Of a DNA stretch of 64,000 nucleotides, positions 17,245 to 26,818 are shown in pieces. Position 1 is the stretch's first letter, and the number at the start of each line of letters is the position of its first letter. Source of the DNA: Ginsengibacter hankyongi (GTDB taxonomy: Bacteria; Bacteroidota; Bacteroidia; Chitinophagales; Chitinophagaceae); the NCBI RefSeq assembly GCF_008710285.1, contig NZ_VYQF01000005.1, positions 124,001 through 188,000 of the forward strand, given 5' to 3'. Both the position numbers and the translations under genes were made by a program. The notes beneath the pieces are model-generated. The model saw only the letters and a program-made list of their open reading frames with translations, made no database searches and was not told the DNA's origin.

Positions 17245-19353
17245 ATGAAATTATTTCCTTCTTCCGCTATACAACAACTTGAGTTTGATAAAATAAAAAC
17301 TTTGCTGGCTGGCCATTGCCGTACAGAATATGCAAGGTATAAAGCTGACAATTTACGCATCCATACACGAAAAGAATTTATAGAACCTGAGCTCAGGCAG
17401 GCTTATGAATACAAATTATTTTTTCAAAACCACCTTCATTTTCCTGATGATGCCGTTATCAATCTTAATAAGGAATTAAAGCTGCTAAGTATTGATGGCG
17501 CTGTTCTTGCCGGCAATCAATTTTTATTAATAAAAAAATTAACCGCATCCATACAGCAAATATTTCGCTGGTTTGATAATGACCGCAGGATTGCATTTCC
17601 TTTTCTTGCATTGGTAATTAATGAAACTTATTTTGAAAAAGCTATCGTGCAAATGATAGACGAAGTTTTGGATGAAGATGGAAACGTAAAGGATAACGCT
17701 TCGGAAGAACTTGCAGAAATAAGAATGCGGTTGTTTAAAAAAAGAAATGAATTGCGAAGGCTTTTTGACCGGATCGTTAGCCGGTTGAATAAGCAGGGAT
17801 ACCTCGCCGAGATAGAAGAAAGCTTTATGAATGGAAGGCGCGTACTCGCTGTATTTGCAGAACAGAAGCGCATGATAAAAGGAATTTTGCACGGAGAAAG
17901 CGATAGCCGCAGGACGGCATTTATTGAGCCGGAGGAAACAACGGGATTAAACAATGAAATATTTTCCCTCGAGAATGCAGAGCGTAAAGAAGTGTATAGG
18001 ATCTTGCAAAGGCTTACTGCTAATATGTGTTCGTACCATTCGCTATTAACTGTTTACCATACTGTTCTTGGTGAATATGATTTTATTAGAGCCAAAGCAA
18101 AGCTTGCAATGGAATACAATGGCAACATGCCTGCCGTGCACGACAAGGCATTTTTGAAATTGGTAAATGCATGTCATCCGTTGTTATTTATTTATAATGA
18201 AAAGCAACAAAAGCCTACCATTCCGGTAAACCTTGCTCTTGATGATATGAACAGGATATTGGTTATTAGCGGACCGAACGCCGGCGGTAAAACCGTAACC
18301 TTAAAAACCGCGGGGCTTTTACAAATGATGTTACAAAGTGGCTTGTTAATTTCGTGTAGCCCAGAGAGTGAGTTTGGTATTTTTAAGCAATTGATGATAC
18401 ATATTGGCGATACCCAAAGCCTCGAATTTGAGCTGAGCACTTATTCATCGCACCTGATGAACATGAAATATTTTATGGAAAATGCCAATGGCAAAAGTTT
18501 GTTTTTTATTGATGAACTCGGGAGTGGAAGTGATCCGAACCTGGGTGGCGCTTTTGCTGAAGTTATTATGGAAGAACTCGCTAAGAAGCATGCAATAGGC
18601 ATTGTTACTACGCATTATCTTAATTTAAAAGTAATGGCTAATAAGGTGCAGGGCATCATGAATGGCGCAATGGCCTTTGATGAAAAAAATTTGAAACCTT
18701 TATATAAATTAATTGTTGGAAAGCCCGGTAGTTCCTATACTTTCTCCATTGCCGAACGAATTGGCTTGCATCCCTCGCTTATTAATAAAGCAAGAAAACT
18801 GGTTGATGAAAATCATTTTAGTCTTGATAAATTATTGAATAGAACTGAGCAGGATTTGCAGCAGGTGCAGGCCGAAAGAAAAAACCTTGATAAGCTTTTA
18901 AAAGAAAATGAAAAACTGAAAGAAGAACTGGAACAGGTGATGAACCGCGAAAGACACAGCCAGCAAATTGAATTATTAAAACATCAGAATAAAATAAGCG
19001 AAGAAAAATTATTGTATTTAAAAGATATGGAGCGGAGGCTTAAATCAATTGTAATTGAGTGGAAAAAGACAGAAGATAAAAATGCATTGATTAAAATGAT
19101 TCAGTCACTTTTATTTAAGCAAAGGGAGAAACAGGTGGTAGAAAAACAACAAAAGAAACTTGATAAAAAATTTATAGAATCATCAGAGCCTGTTAAAGAA
19201 GGCGATAAAGTAAAAATGATTGCCAACAGGCAGGTAGGCGTTGTTACAAAAATCCGCGGTAAGAAAGCAATTGTGCAGGTTGGTTCTGTGCCTATAACGG
19301 TTGATGTTACAGAGTTGATTGTTGTGAAAGATAAGGTTGCAGAGAGCCCGTAG
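17245..19353 (+). CDS. MutS2-like DNA-binding ATPase without Smr domain
   Basis: This is a MutS-family ATPase of the MutS2 branch, which acts on recombination intermediates or stalled ribosomes rather than mismatches. The lever/clamp region is at about residues 130-300, and the ATPase has Walker A GPNAGGKT (343-350), Walker B FFIDELGSGSDP near 425-440 and the TTHYLNLK switch. A long coiled coil follows (about 520-640) and then a KOW-like beta segment at the end (GDKVKMIANRQVGVVTKIRG). At 702 aa it is shorter than usual MutS2 because the C-terminal Smr endonuclease domain is absent; the stop at 19351 follows a natural domain boundary. Confidence 0.9.
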   Translation: MKLFPSSAIQQLEFDKIKTLLAGHCRTEYARYKADNLRIHTRKEFIEPELRQAYEYKLFFQNHLHFPDDAVINLNKELKLLSIDGAVLAGNQFLLIKKLTASIQQIFRWFDNDRRIAFPFLALVINETYFEKAIVQMIDEVLDEDGNVKDNASEELAEIRMRLFKKRNELRRLFDRIVSRLNKQGYLAEIEESFMNGRRVLAVFAEQKRMIKGILHGESDSRRTAFIEPEETTGLNNEIFSLENAERKEVYRILQRLTANMCSYHSLLTVYHTVLGEYDFIRAKAKLAMEYNGNMPAVHDKAFLKLVNACHPLLFIYNEKQQKPTIPVNLALDDMNRILVISGPNAGGKTVTLKTAGLLQMMLQSGLLISCSPESEFGIFKQLMIHIGDTQSLEFELSTYSSHLMNMKYFMENANGKSLFFIDELGSGSDPNLGGAFAEVIMEELAKKHAIGIVTTHYLNLKVMANKVQGIMNGAMAFDEKNLKPLYKLIVGKPGSSYTFSIAERIGLHPSLINKARKLVDENHFSLDKLLNRTEQDLQQVQAERKNLDKLLKENEKLKEELEQVMNRERHSQQIELLKHQNKISEEKLLYLKDMERRLKSIVIEWKKTEDKNALIKMIQSLLFKQREKQVVEKQQKKLDKKFIESSEPVKEGDKVKMIANRQVGVVTKIRGKKAIVQVGSVPITVDVTELIVVKDKVAESP

Positions 19354-19599
19354 CTCCACATTTTTCAGGTTTTTGCAGGCACGCAACGTTCCTAACGGAA
19401 CATGTACTAATACCTATTTTGTAAAATCAGGCTTTATATGTTTCTCCTGCTTACTAAAAGAGAGAACGCGTAAGGGTTTTCCGGCTGTTTCCTTATTGAA
19501 TGCTGGCGGACTTCTTGCAGAATTGTTGCGGGCATGTTGCAGCGGCCAGTAATATTCTAGCGAGGGGAGTGCAACATTTCCCGAAGAAGAGAGCAACAA

Positions 19600-19833
19600 A
19601 TGCGGTTACTTATAATCCAGCAAAAAGTACGGAAATTATCAGTACGCTTTTTTACCAGCCGTTATATCGCGATTTTAGCGATTGCAGGTATTACATGAGA
19701 TCAGCCTGAATTTCAAATTCGTGAAGCATTTTCATTTAATTTAAGTTGGTATTACCTTTACGATAGCAAGCCTGCTGCAACGATTCTTAAATTAAATTAC
19801 AGCATCAATAACGGTATTACGTATGTATTTTAA
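19600..19833 (+). pseudogene. Degraded C-terminal remnant of an outer membrane protein
   Basis: The 540-bp stretch after the MutS2-like gene has no intact gene. One frame reads TNAVTYNPAKSTEIISTLFY and stops in frame. A second frame then reads EAFSFNLSWYYLYDSKPA and KLNYSINNGITYVF before a stop at 19831. The final Phe and strand pattern resemble the end of a beta-barrel (DUF481-like) protein, broken by at least one frameshift. The 5' part is unrecognisable. Confidence 0.35.
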
Positions 19834-19893
19834 ATTAGACGATATCAAAACCATCGGCGGTCCGATTATGCGACTCTAACGCCTGCGATTCTT

Positions 19894-21636
19894 TTATAAA
19901 ATAATATACACTTTCTTTATTTTATTATTTTCTATTTGATAGATCGATATGCCATCTATTTTACTTGGGCCCATGCCGGTTATAACTTCTTTATCGATAA
20001 TGGTATTGCCAAGGATAATTCTGTCTTTTACTTCGCAATGCAAACCGGGCGCACTATTGAAGATGGCAGTATATGCTTTCCGCATGGCGTCTTTTCCTTT
20101 TCCTATCAGCTTACCCGGGAACTGGTATAGTTCTGCATCATCTGCATAAGGCGCTACAAATGCGTCTATGCTCCTGGCGTTATATGCATTTAATTGTTGC
20201 TCCACTAACGATAAAGGCGTTACTTTGATAAGCGTATCCGGGCTCATCACATGTCCGTTTTTAACCACTAAATCTATTTTGGTAATATTTGATAAACTAT
20301 CGATTGGGTTTGCGCTTAATAAAACTAAATCGGCTTTTTTACCAACCGTTATACTTCCACATTCGCTTTCTTTGTTGAGTATCTTTTGTCCGTTTATGGT
20401 GGCGGATTGAATAATCTGCCAGTTTGTTAGTCCACTTGCCTTCATAGCCTGCAGTTCATCATAAAGCGATGTCGCATGTTGCGTGCCTATGTTTCCCGCA
20501 TCCGTTCCTGCAGCAATGGTTATTCCACCATCAATCATCTTTTTAAGGTTCACCATTCTCACTGAATCATCATGATGCCATTTATTAATAACTGCAGGCA
20601 TACGAAATCGCATTTTATAAAAGCCGATCATGGTTGTATCGGGCAAATGTTTGAGGTCTTTGATCGATCCTATCTGCAAAGGATTTGAATTCATTAAATC
20701 ATAAGTTGAGTAATCCGTTGTTTGCCCAAACGTTTTAAAGTAATCGTCTTCAACAATTAACGTCGGGCAATCGATAACCTTTTTTGATTTTAATAGTTTA
20801 ATAAAATCATCGTTCACAATTTCATCTTCCACTCCATGTACCAGGTAATCGCAATCGTTTTCTACAGCAAGCTGCGCAGTAATTCTTTCTGTAGCATGCA
20901 CGGCTACTTTTAAACCATGCTTATGCGCTTCATCAATAATTACTTTTGCAATTGGCGCAAACCTTTTTGCACTTGCTTCAACGCTGTCTTTATTCTGACT
21001 AACAATGTACCATATCTTAATAAAATCGGGGTGGTAGGGAAGTTCCGCCTGTACACCTTTTATTCCATCTTCCGGCGTTTTCACTAAAATAAATGGTTCA
21101 TTGGTTTTTAAATTTTTGAAAACATCCGGCTCATAAGATGTGAGCAAAGGGCCCGTCATATATATCGACGGCGCATAATTTTTATTTTCAAAAGAATCTC
21201 TTTGCTGCAAAAAACTATAGGTGTCTCCTACATCAATTACAGAGGTTATACCGCATTGTAAATACCGGCGCAAAAAATCTTCCATATTATCATGAACCCA
21301 TGCTATCTCGTGTTCGTACGGTTGATCTTTGGTGAGATTAATTGCATCCGGTCTTGTATACAAACCGCCACTTTGAAAAAAATGCACATGCGCATCGGTA
21401 AGACCGGGCATGAGAAATTTACCTGTACCATCGATGGTTACTGCATCTGCGGGGAGCTTTATTTTTTTTGAAGATTGAATATTGGCAATGATGCCATCCT
21501 TTATTATTACGGTTTGCGCCGGAACTAATTTTTGTTTTATAACATCGAGTACCGTTACGTTAGTAATATAGGTTTGAGAGAATGTTGAAAGTGAAATGAA
21601 AATTATAAAAGTTAGAAACGCAACCCTGTATCTCAT
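19894..21636 (-). CDS. Secreted amidohydrolase fused to SnoaL-like domain
   Basis: This is a metal-dependent hydrolase of the imidazolonepropionase/prolidase-like group with a signal peptide (residues 1-20). Metal ligands appear in DAHVHFF near residue 82, VHATERITAQLA, VHGVEDE and AGTDAGNIGTQH. From about residue 480 a second domain starts (LNAYNARSIDAFVAPYAD, KGKDAMRKAYTAIF, near the stop KKVYIIL), which has the pattern of the SnoaL/NTF2-like fold. The fusion is unusual. The substrate is unknown. It is followed by small unrelated genes on the same strand. Confidence 0.85.
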   Translation of the reverse strand: MRYRVAFLTFIIFISLSTFSQTYITNVTVLDVIKQKLVPAQTVIIKDGIIANIQSSKKIKLPADAVTIDGTGKFLMPGLTDAHVHFFQSGGLYTRPDAINLTKDQPYEHEIAWVHDNMEDFLRRYLQCGITSVIDVGDTYSFLQQRDSFENKNYAPSIYMTGPLLTSYEPDVFKNLKTNEPFILVKTPEDGIKGVQAELPYHPDFIKIWYIVSQNKDSVEASAKRFAPIAKVIIDEAHKHGLKVAVHATERITAQLAVENDCDYLVHGVEDEIVNDDFIKLLKSKKVIDCPTLIVEDDYFKTFGQTTDYSTYDLMNSNPLQIGSIKDLKHLPDTTMIGFYKMRFRMPAVINKWHHDDSVRMVNLKKMIDGGITIAAGTDAGNIGTQHATSLYDELQAMKASGLTNWQIIQSATINGQKILNKESECGSITVGKKADLVLLSANPIDSLSNITKIDLVVKNGHVMSPDTLIKVTPLSLVEQQLNAYNARSIDAFVAPYADDAELYQFPGKLIGKGKDAMRKAYTAIFNSAPGLHCEVKDRIILGNTIIDKEVITGMGPSKIDGISIYQIENNKIKKVYIIL

Positions 21637-21684
21637 AATGCAAATATTTTTACACTAAATATAAGCTGAAATAGACTAAAATGG

Positions 21685-22080
21685 TTACCTGGCGGCGTTA
21701 TCCAAACTTACTGCTTCCTTCAATAATTTTACAATTGCTTTTTCGTCAATTTCTTCCGGTGTATAAAATATTTTATAAAAGATTTGTTTATTGGTACCGT
21801 GAGTGAGATGATGATCAACATCTTTTAATTTGTTGCCATACCAGAATCCTAACAAAACTTCTTTTTTAATTCCACCACGTGGAACGGTAGATGGCCATAT
21901 AATGCAAAGTCCCTTCCTGCCATAAAAGAGGGGAACATTGTAAGATATCTTTTCTTTAAAAGTATTCGGAATATTTCCTGCAATGATCTGTCTTAACACA
22001 TCTACCATTATACGTTCTTCTACGCGAAGCATTTCATACAATTGAAGAATGGATGCGATCTTTAATGGCGAATGTTTCAC
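21685..22080 (-). CDS. DUF1801 domain protein, 131 aa
   Basis: This small cytoplasmic protein has the DUF1801/YdhG pattern: the EERIMVDVLRQII N-terminal helix, KISYNVPLFYGRKGLCIIWP and LGFWYGNKL. The fold is related to iron-chaperone frataxin-like proteins, but the function is not established. It stops 48 bp before the amidohydrolase start and is 6 bp downstream of the VOC gene, so the three may share a transcript. Confidence 0.75.
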   Translation of the reverse strand: MKHSPLKIASILQLYEMLRVEERIMVDVLRQIIAGNIPNTFKEKISYNVPLFYGRKGLCIIWPSTVPRGGIKKEVLLGFWYGNKLKDVDHHLTHGTNKQIFYKIFYTPEEIDEKAIVKLLKEAVSLDNAAR

Positions 22081-22086
22081 TTGTAA

Positions 22087-22503
22087 TTATGGCTTTGGCA
22101 TTTTACTCATATCCATATGCAATACATTCCACCGGTGTCCGTCCAAATCAATAAAGGCACAGCCATACATCCATCCCTGCACACTGGCTGGTTTGCTGAA
22201 CAGTGTGCCGCCTGCATCTACCACCTTCCCGGCTATTTCATTTACTTCATCTTCATTTTCTGCATCGAATGAAAACAATACTTCTGTTCCTTTTTGAGGA
22301 TCGGCAATTTCATGTTGAATGAAATTTTTGAATGATGCTTCTTTGAAAAGCATTACTGCAATGTTTTTACTCCCAACAGTTATGCAGGCAGATTCGTTGC
22401 CATTACTGTATTGTTCATTAAGTGAAAATCCAATACTGGTAAAAAATGCTTTTGATTTATTAACGTCTTTTACCGGCAGGTTGATCCAGATTTCTTTTGT
22501 CAT
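22087..22503 (-). CDS. VOC family protein (glyoxalase/bleomycin-resistance fold)
   Basis: This 138-aa vicinal-oxygen-chelate protein has two beta-alpha-beta-beta-beta modules. It has WINLPVKDVNKSKAFFTSIG at the start, CITVGSKNIAVMLF mid-domain, and FIDLDGHRWNVLHMD at the end. The metal-binding His/Glu pattern is partial, so it may bind a ligand without catalysing isomerisation. It belongs to the PhnB/AHYR-like group of small environmental VOC proteins, and no substrate can be assigned. Confidence 0.85.
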   Translation of the reverse strand: MTKEIWINLPVKDVNKSKAFFTSIGFSLNEQYSNGNESACITVGSKNIAVMLFKEASFKNFIQHEIADPQKGTEVLFSFDAENEDEVNEIAGKVVDAGGTLFSKPASVQGWMYGCAFIDLDGHRWNVLHMDMSKMPKP

Positions 22504-22654
22504 GATTGTTTTTTTTTTAAGTTTTTAATGCAGCAAACATACCGATAGAATATTTTTGAACGCAGGGGCAAGCACGTCATCTTGGGGTGTAATTGCGACA
22601 GCAACGAAATTAAAATTAGTATCGATAATTGCGGATATGCCAGCCAGTTAGTAC

Positions 22655-23176
22655 TTAATTTTTTACGCTCTTTTTATTTGATAGCACTTTTGCTTTCTTC
22701 TTTTCGGTATGTTTTTTAAGCTCTCTTTTTTTGCCCGATATAGATTTTGTAATGGTAGCGCCTTCCATAATTTGATTTCTATTTTTTACTTTGGCGAGTG
22801 AGTTTACAAAAGCTTCATGCATTAACTTCGTTATATATTCTTTTGGAAAATCATTTTTACCTTTTACTAGGATGTACCTGTATTGCTTTCCATTCCCAAT
22901 CAGTAATTTTTCGGGGTCTGAAAGTTCAGAGCCCCAATAGAAGCCGAAGTGTATATTTTTACTTGTTCTGCCTACAGCTATTGAGCAAAATGTATGACCA
23001 ACTTTATCAGTAGGAGACCAACCGAAGGCTACCGCATTGTAGTTATCATAAATTAATTCATTGCTTGTTGGATACAGGTCCCAAACAAATTCCCGTAGCC
23101 AGAATACGAGTTCGTTTATTTCTTTATCAAATGGTTTTATAAATTTGATAAGGTCCTTAGTTTGATCTTTACTCAT
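22655..23176 (-). CDS. DUF1801-like protein with basic tail, 173 aa
   Basis: Residues 1-125 resemble the DUF1801 group (ELIYDNYNAVAFGWSPTD, CSIAVGRTSKNIHFGFYWG). The C-terminus from about residue 135 is strongly basic (ITKSISGKKRELKKHTEKKK), perhaps disordered and nucleic-acid binding. It is only distantly like the gene at 21685. No signal peptide. Function unknown. Confidence 0.7.
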   Translation of the reverse strand: MSKDQTKDLIKFIKPFDKEINELVFWLREFVWDLYPTSNELIYDNYNAVAFGWSPTDKVGHTFCSIAVGRTSKNIHFGFYWGSELSDPEKLLIGNGKQYRYILVKGKNDFPKEYITKLMHEAFVNSLAKVKNRNQIMEGATITKSISGKKRELKKHTEKKKAKVLSNKKSVKN

Positions 23177-23274
23177 TTGTATAGTTATTCATTTACCATG
23201 AGGACACGAAGGCTGAAGAATATTTCCTGATGTTCTTTGAGGCTTAGTGAAAGTACTTACTTCGGTTGGCTAAG

Positions 23275-23961
23275 CTAATAGGCAAGTTTTGGATACCAAT
23301 TTGTTCCACGGCCTTCCGGCGTATAATCAAACAAATTCCATAACGGCCATATCGAATCAACGTGTCGTCCATTTTGCCCTTTTTCTTCCGGAGCGAATAA
23401 TAGTTCTGTTCCATATACATGAAAGATACCTTTGTCATTTTTGTGAAACACATTAAGAATGGGTAATTGGTTTCCCTTGTCATCTTCGCCAAAATAGTCC
23501 TGGTTATAAGTATTGGCAAATGAAGACAGCAAACGCAGGTTTTTCCATCCGCGGGTTTCGGTAAAATTTGTGAGCTTGTCAATTGAAGTTTTTGCGACCA
23601 CAGCAACGTTCACTCTTTGCTCAACATGGAATACCATGCCATTTAATCCGTCCAAAATTGAAGTGCACATAGGACATGGCTTTTGATTTTTTGGCCCAAA
23701 CATGTAGCTGTAAATAATAAGTGAATCTTTTTCTTCTTCAAAAAGTTCGCTAAGTTTTGTATTCTTTACTTTGCCTGACTTATCTTTTCCTTCGAAAACA
23801 TAATCTTCTTTTACCTCAGCGCTGTAAGGCAGCTGCCGCCTAAGTTCCGCAACTTCTTCCGTTTGCCGGCGTAAATTTATTTCTGCTTCCAGCAATTTAT
23901 TGCGGGCTTCCCGGTAAGCATCACTTTCACCGGGAAATTGTTTATCGTGAAATGTTTTCAT
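23275..23961 (-). CDS. DUF899 (thioredoxin-like) protein, 228 aa
   Basis: The protein has the DUF899 pattern: an N-terminal helix with NKLLEAEINLRRQTEEVAEL, the DYVFEGKDKSGK beta segment, LIIYSYMFGP, and a CPMCT motif (Cys96, Cys99) in thioredoxin-fold position, ending in EGRGTNWYPKLAY. This suggests a redox-active or degenerate thioredoxin-like protein in the cytoplasm. Its partners are unknown. It is upstream of the DUF1801-like gene on the same strand, about 100 bp apart. Confidence 0.85.
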   Translation of the reverse strand: MKTFHDKQFPGESDAYREARNKLLEAEINLRRQTEEVAELRRQLPYSAEVKEDYVFEGKDKSGKVKNTKLSELFEEEKDSLIIYSYMFGPKNQKPCPMCTSILDGLNGMVFHVEQRVNVAVVAKTSIDKLTNFTETRGWKNLRLLSSFANTYNQDYFGEDDKGNQLPILNVFHKNDKGIFHVYGTELLFAPEEKGQNGRHVDSIWPLWNLFDYTPEGRGTNWYPKLAY

Positions 23962-24041
23962 GGTGATAATATTGATGGTTAGATAAAATGTATCTATTAT
24001 AACGGAGAAGACTACACGTTTTCTGGAAAAAATTTAATCGT

Positions 24042-25982
24042 CTATTTCAATATAACTGCGCCTATATCCCTGGTTATTTTGGTTTCCAAATCTTTTAAGC
24101 GAACATGTGTTTGTATTAAAAGAATTTGCCTTTCAGGAGAGGAGGTTACTTCCAGCTCTTTTTGATTTTGTTCGATTAATTTTTTTAGCTTCTTTAATTC
24201 AAGGTAACTAAGCGTTGAAATAATCTCTTCTTTAAAATTATCTTCTCTTGTAGGAACAGGTACTTCGTAAGTATTTAGCCAGTTCGGGCTTATTTCATAT
24301 GGAAATTCGATTAATGAAACTACCATTCGGCTCATTTCCAGGTTTTCACTATATAAGAAATTTTTTGCGGTAGGTTCCAGCTTTTGTTCGTACCAGCTTT
24401 TATAAGTATCTATAATTTTTAAGAGCCCTTTATTCGTAATCAAATCATCATCTATGCATTCATATAAGAGATAATCCGCAACAGTTTTGCCGGGCTCCCA
24501 TTCTTTCAATCCGAATTCGATAAGACAACGCACAACGGCCCTTTCATTATATTCATCTTTATTAAATAATTCCAATGCGTCAATATCGGCTTCGGGAAAA
24601 TCGTTTATTTCCCTGCCTGGCTCCTGGAATATTTTTTCATTGTTAAGCAGGCGTTTTTCATCTTTGGTAAGCTTTTCTCTTATATATTTATTTACCAGGT
24701 TGTGTAGTCCCGATTCATCTATATTTAAAAGTTGCGCAGTCTTGTGTATATAATCCTGCTGCTTTGTAAACTCTTCGGCCTTATTAATTTTTGAAATGGT
24801 TTCTGCCACCTGGTTTACGGCATGCGAGCGTTTGTTGGTATCATCACCCGCATCTTTTAATGCATGTTCTAACTGAAAGAGAATAAAATCTTTTTTATTT
24901 TCTTTAATAAATGCGTTGAAAGCAGCAACACCATTTTTATTTATATAACTATCAGGATCTTCCTGGTTGGGCAATAAAACAAGCTGCACATTAAGCCCTT
25001 CTTCCAACGCAAGATCGAGACCTCGCAACGCAGCTTTTATTCCTGCATTATCCCCGTCATATAAAATGGTAAGGTTCTGTGTGTATTTTTTTATAAGCCT
25101 TAGCTGGTCGGGTGTTAATGAAGTGCCACCACTCGCCACTGCATTCTCAATGCCGGCCTGGTGCAATGCAAGCACATCAGTGTAGCCTTCAACTAAAAGA
25201 CATTCGTCTGCTTTATCAATTGCCTGTCTTGCAAAATAAGAACCATATAAAATTTTGCTCTTTACATAGATTTCATTTTCCGGCGTGTTGATATATTTTG
25301 GAGCTTTATCGTTATTGCGTATAAGCCTTGCGCCGAAACCTGCAATCTTTCCGGTCTGGTTATGAATTGGAAAAATAATACGGCCGCGATAATTATCCTG
25401 CAATCCATTTTCTCTTGCAACAACAAGTCCTGATTTTTGTAAAAGACTTTCGTTGAATTGCGCATTGGTAGCAACTTTGGCGAAAGTGTCTCTTGCCTCA
25501 GGGTTATAACCTAATTCAAACTTTTTTATAATTTCTTCTCTGAAGCCTCTTTCTTTTAAGTAGCTTAACCCGGCATTATTGCCCTCATCGGTATTAAATA
25601 AAACTTCCGTAAAAAATTGCTGCGCAAATTTATTGATGATATATAAACTGTCTGAAACTTGCTGCTGTTCTTTAAACTCAGGAGAGGTTTCAGTTTCTTC
25701 AATTTCAACATTGTACTTTGCAGCAAGCCATCTTAAAGCTTCAACATAACTATACTTCTCGTGCTCCATTAAAAAACTAATGGTATTACCACTGCGGCCG
25801 CATCCAAAACATTTATATATTTCTTTGGATGGCGATACCGTAAAGGATGGAGATTTTTCGTTATGAAACGGGCAAAGGCCTATATAGTTGGTGCCTCTTT
25901 TTTTAAGCTTCATAAATGAACTTATGATCTCAATAATATCAATCCTGCTTACAATTTGCTGTATGGTCTCCTGTGATATCAT
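24042..25982 (-). CDS. dnaG: DNA primase
   Basis: DnaG makes RNA primers at the replication fork. The N-terminal zinc finger has Cys37, His40, Cys58 and Cys61 (CPFHNEKSPSF, CFGCGRSG). The catalytic core includes the GFGARLI segment, then the TOPRIM domain with LLVEGYTDVLAL and ILYDGDNAG. The C-terminal about 150 residues are divergent and would bind DnaB helicase. The length of 646 aa is normal. The gene stands alone rather than next to rpoD or rpsU. Confidence 0.97.
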   Translation of the reverse strand: MISQETIQQIVSRIDIIEIISSFMKLKKRGTNYIGLCPFHNEKSPSFTVSPSKEIYKCFGCGRSGNTISFLMEHEKYSYVEALRWLAAKYNVEIEETETSPEFKEQQQVSDSLYIINKFAQQFFTEVLFNTDEGNNAGLSYLKERGFREEIIKKFELGYNPEARDTFAKVATNAQFNESLLQKSGLVVARENGLQDNYRGRIIFPIHNQTGKIAGFGARLIRNNDKAPKYINTPENEIYVKSKILYGSYFARQAIDKADECLLVEGYTDVLALHQAGIENAVASGGTSLTPDQLRLIKKYTQNLTILYDGDNAGIKAALRGLDLALEEGLNVQLVLLPNQEDPDSYINKNGVAAFNAFIKENKKDFILFQLEHALKDAGDDTNKRSHAVNQVAETISKINKAEEFTKQQDYIHKTAQLLNIDESGLHNLVNKYIREKLTKDEKRLLNNEKIFQEPGREINDFPEADIDALELFNKDEYNERAVVRCLIEFGLKEWEPGKTVADYLLYECIDDDLITNKGLLKIIDTYKSWYEQKLEPTAKNFLYSENLEMSRMVVSLIEFPYEISPNWLNTYEVPVPTREDNFKEEIISTLSYLELKKLKKLIEQNQKELEVTSSPERQILLIQTHVRLKDLETKITRDIGAVILK

Positions 25983-26052
25983 TGTTTGTTTAAATCAATA
26001 AAAAATGAACCCTGCGCTCGTTTGTATTATTTATGGCAAGGCGTAATGTTGA

Positions 26053-26151
26053 TTAGCGACCTACATACAAAGAAAATATTGCCAGAAGTACAAGTAGCAC
26101 AGCCGTTATTATAATAATATTTGTAAATTTTTTTGTGGAAATAGTAGCCAT
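26053..26151 (-). CDS. Predicted 32-aa single-pass membrane microprotein
   Basis: A 33-codon frame starts MATISTKKFTNIIIITAV and ends AIFSLYVGR. It has a short basic N-terminus, one hydrophobic helix of about 18-20 residues and an Arg end, as in small membrane-modulator proteins. It fills the gap between dnaG and the DUF1569 gene. Low coding evidence: only length, composition and position support it. Confidence 0.4.
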   Translation of the reverse strand: MATISTKKFTNIIIITAVLLVLLAIFSLYVGR

Positions 26152-26258
26152 AATATATGTTTTTAATTAAATAATTTTAGGTAAAATAAATTAAATTCAC
26201 CCACTTTTAAAAAAATAAAAAGATAAAATCCTTAACCATTTAAACCTAAATAATTTAT

Positions 26259-26705
26259 ATGGGTAATTTATTCAATGCCGAAGATAACAATTCCATCCAG
26301 GAGCGAATTAACAAACTCACTGCGGATTCAAAACCATTGTGGGGTAAAATGAATGTTGCTCAAATGCTGGCTCATCTTCAGCCTACCATGCTCGTTAGTT
26401 TTGGCGAGCTGGAGCTGAAAGGAGGATTGATGGGATTTCTTTTTGGAAAGATGGCAAAAAAGAAAATTGTAACTGAAGAACCCTTTAAACGAAACATTCC
26501 GACATTAAAACAATTTAAGGTTGTTCCGGGAGATTTCGAAACAGAAAAAAGTAAACTACTCTCTTACGTTAATCGTTTCAAAACAGAAGGGCCAAAAATT
26601 TTTACAACAAAGCCTCATCCATTTTTTGGCAAGCTAACTGTTGAAGAATGGAATATGCTGCAATGGAAACACCTGGACCATCATTTACGGCAGTTCGGTG
26701 TTTAA
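26259..26705 (+). CDS. DUF1569 protein, DinB/YfiT-like fold
   Basis: This 148-aa cytoplasmic protein is of the DinB-like superfamily. Residues near 30-46 (LWGKMNVAQMLAHLQPTM) provide the first conserved His, and HPFFGKLTVEEWNMLQWKHLDHHLRQFGV-type residues at the end (key parts: HPFFGKL, KHLDHHLRQFG) give the others, the usual three-histidine metal site. The function is unknown; related enzymes use thiols such as bacillithiol. It is followed by a 113-bp gap before the thiolase. Confidence 0.85.
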   Translation: MGNLFNAEDNNSIQERINKLTADSKPLWGKMNVAQMLAHLQPTMLVSFGELELKGGLMGFLFGKMAKKKIVTEEPFKRNIPTLKQFKVVPGDFETEKSKLLSYVNRFKTEGPKIFTTKPHPFFGKLTVEEWNMLQWKHLDHHLRQFGV

Positions 26706-26794
26706 ATAAATGTTTTTTGGTTAAATGGTAAATTGGTTGGCATTCATTGTTAATTATCAATTTTCAATTCTCCCTGCTTCAATAATCTCTTCGT

Positions 26795-26802
26795 TATCTT
26801 TG
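26795..26802 (+). promoter_or_regulatory. -7 box of thiolase promoter
   Basis: TATCTTTG, a perfect TAnnTTTG, lies 16 bp before the thiolase ATG. It is preceded by an AT-rich stretch with ATTATCAATTTTCAATTC, similar to the stretch before pdhB at 51,734-51,767. Confidence 0.5.
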
Positions 26803-26818
26803 CTTCTAAATATTTTTT

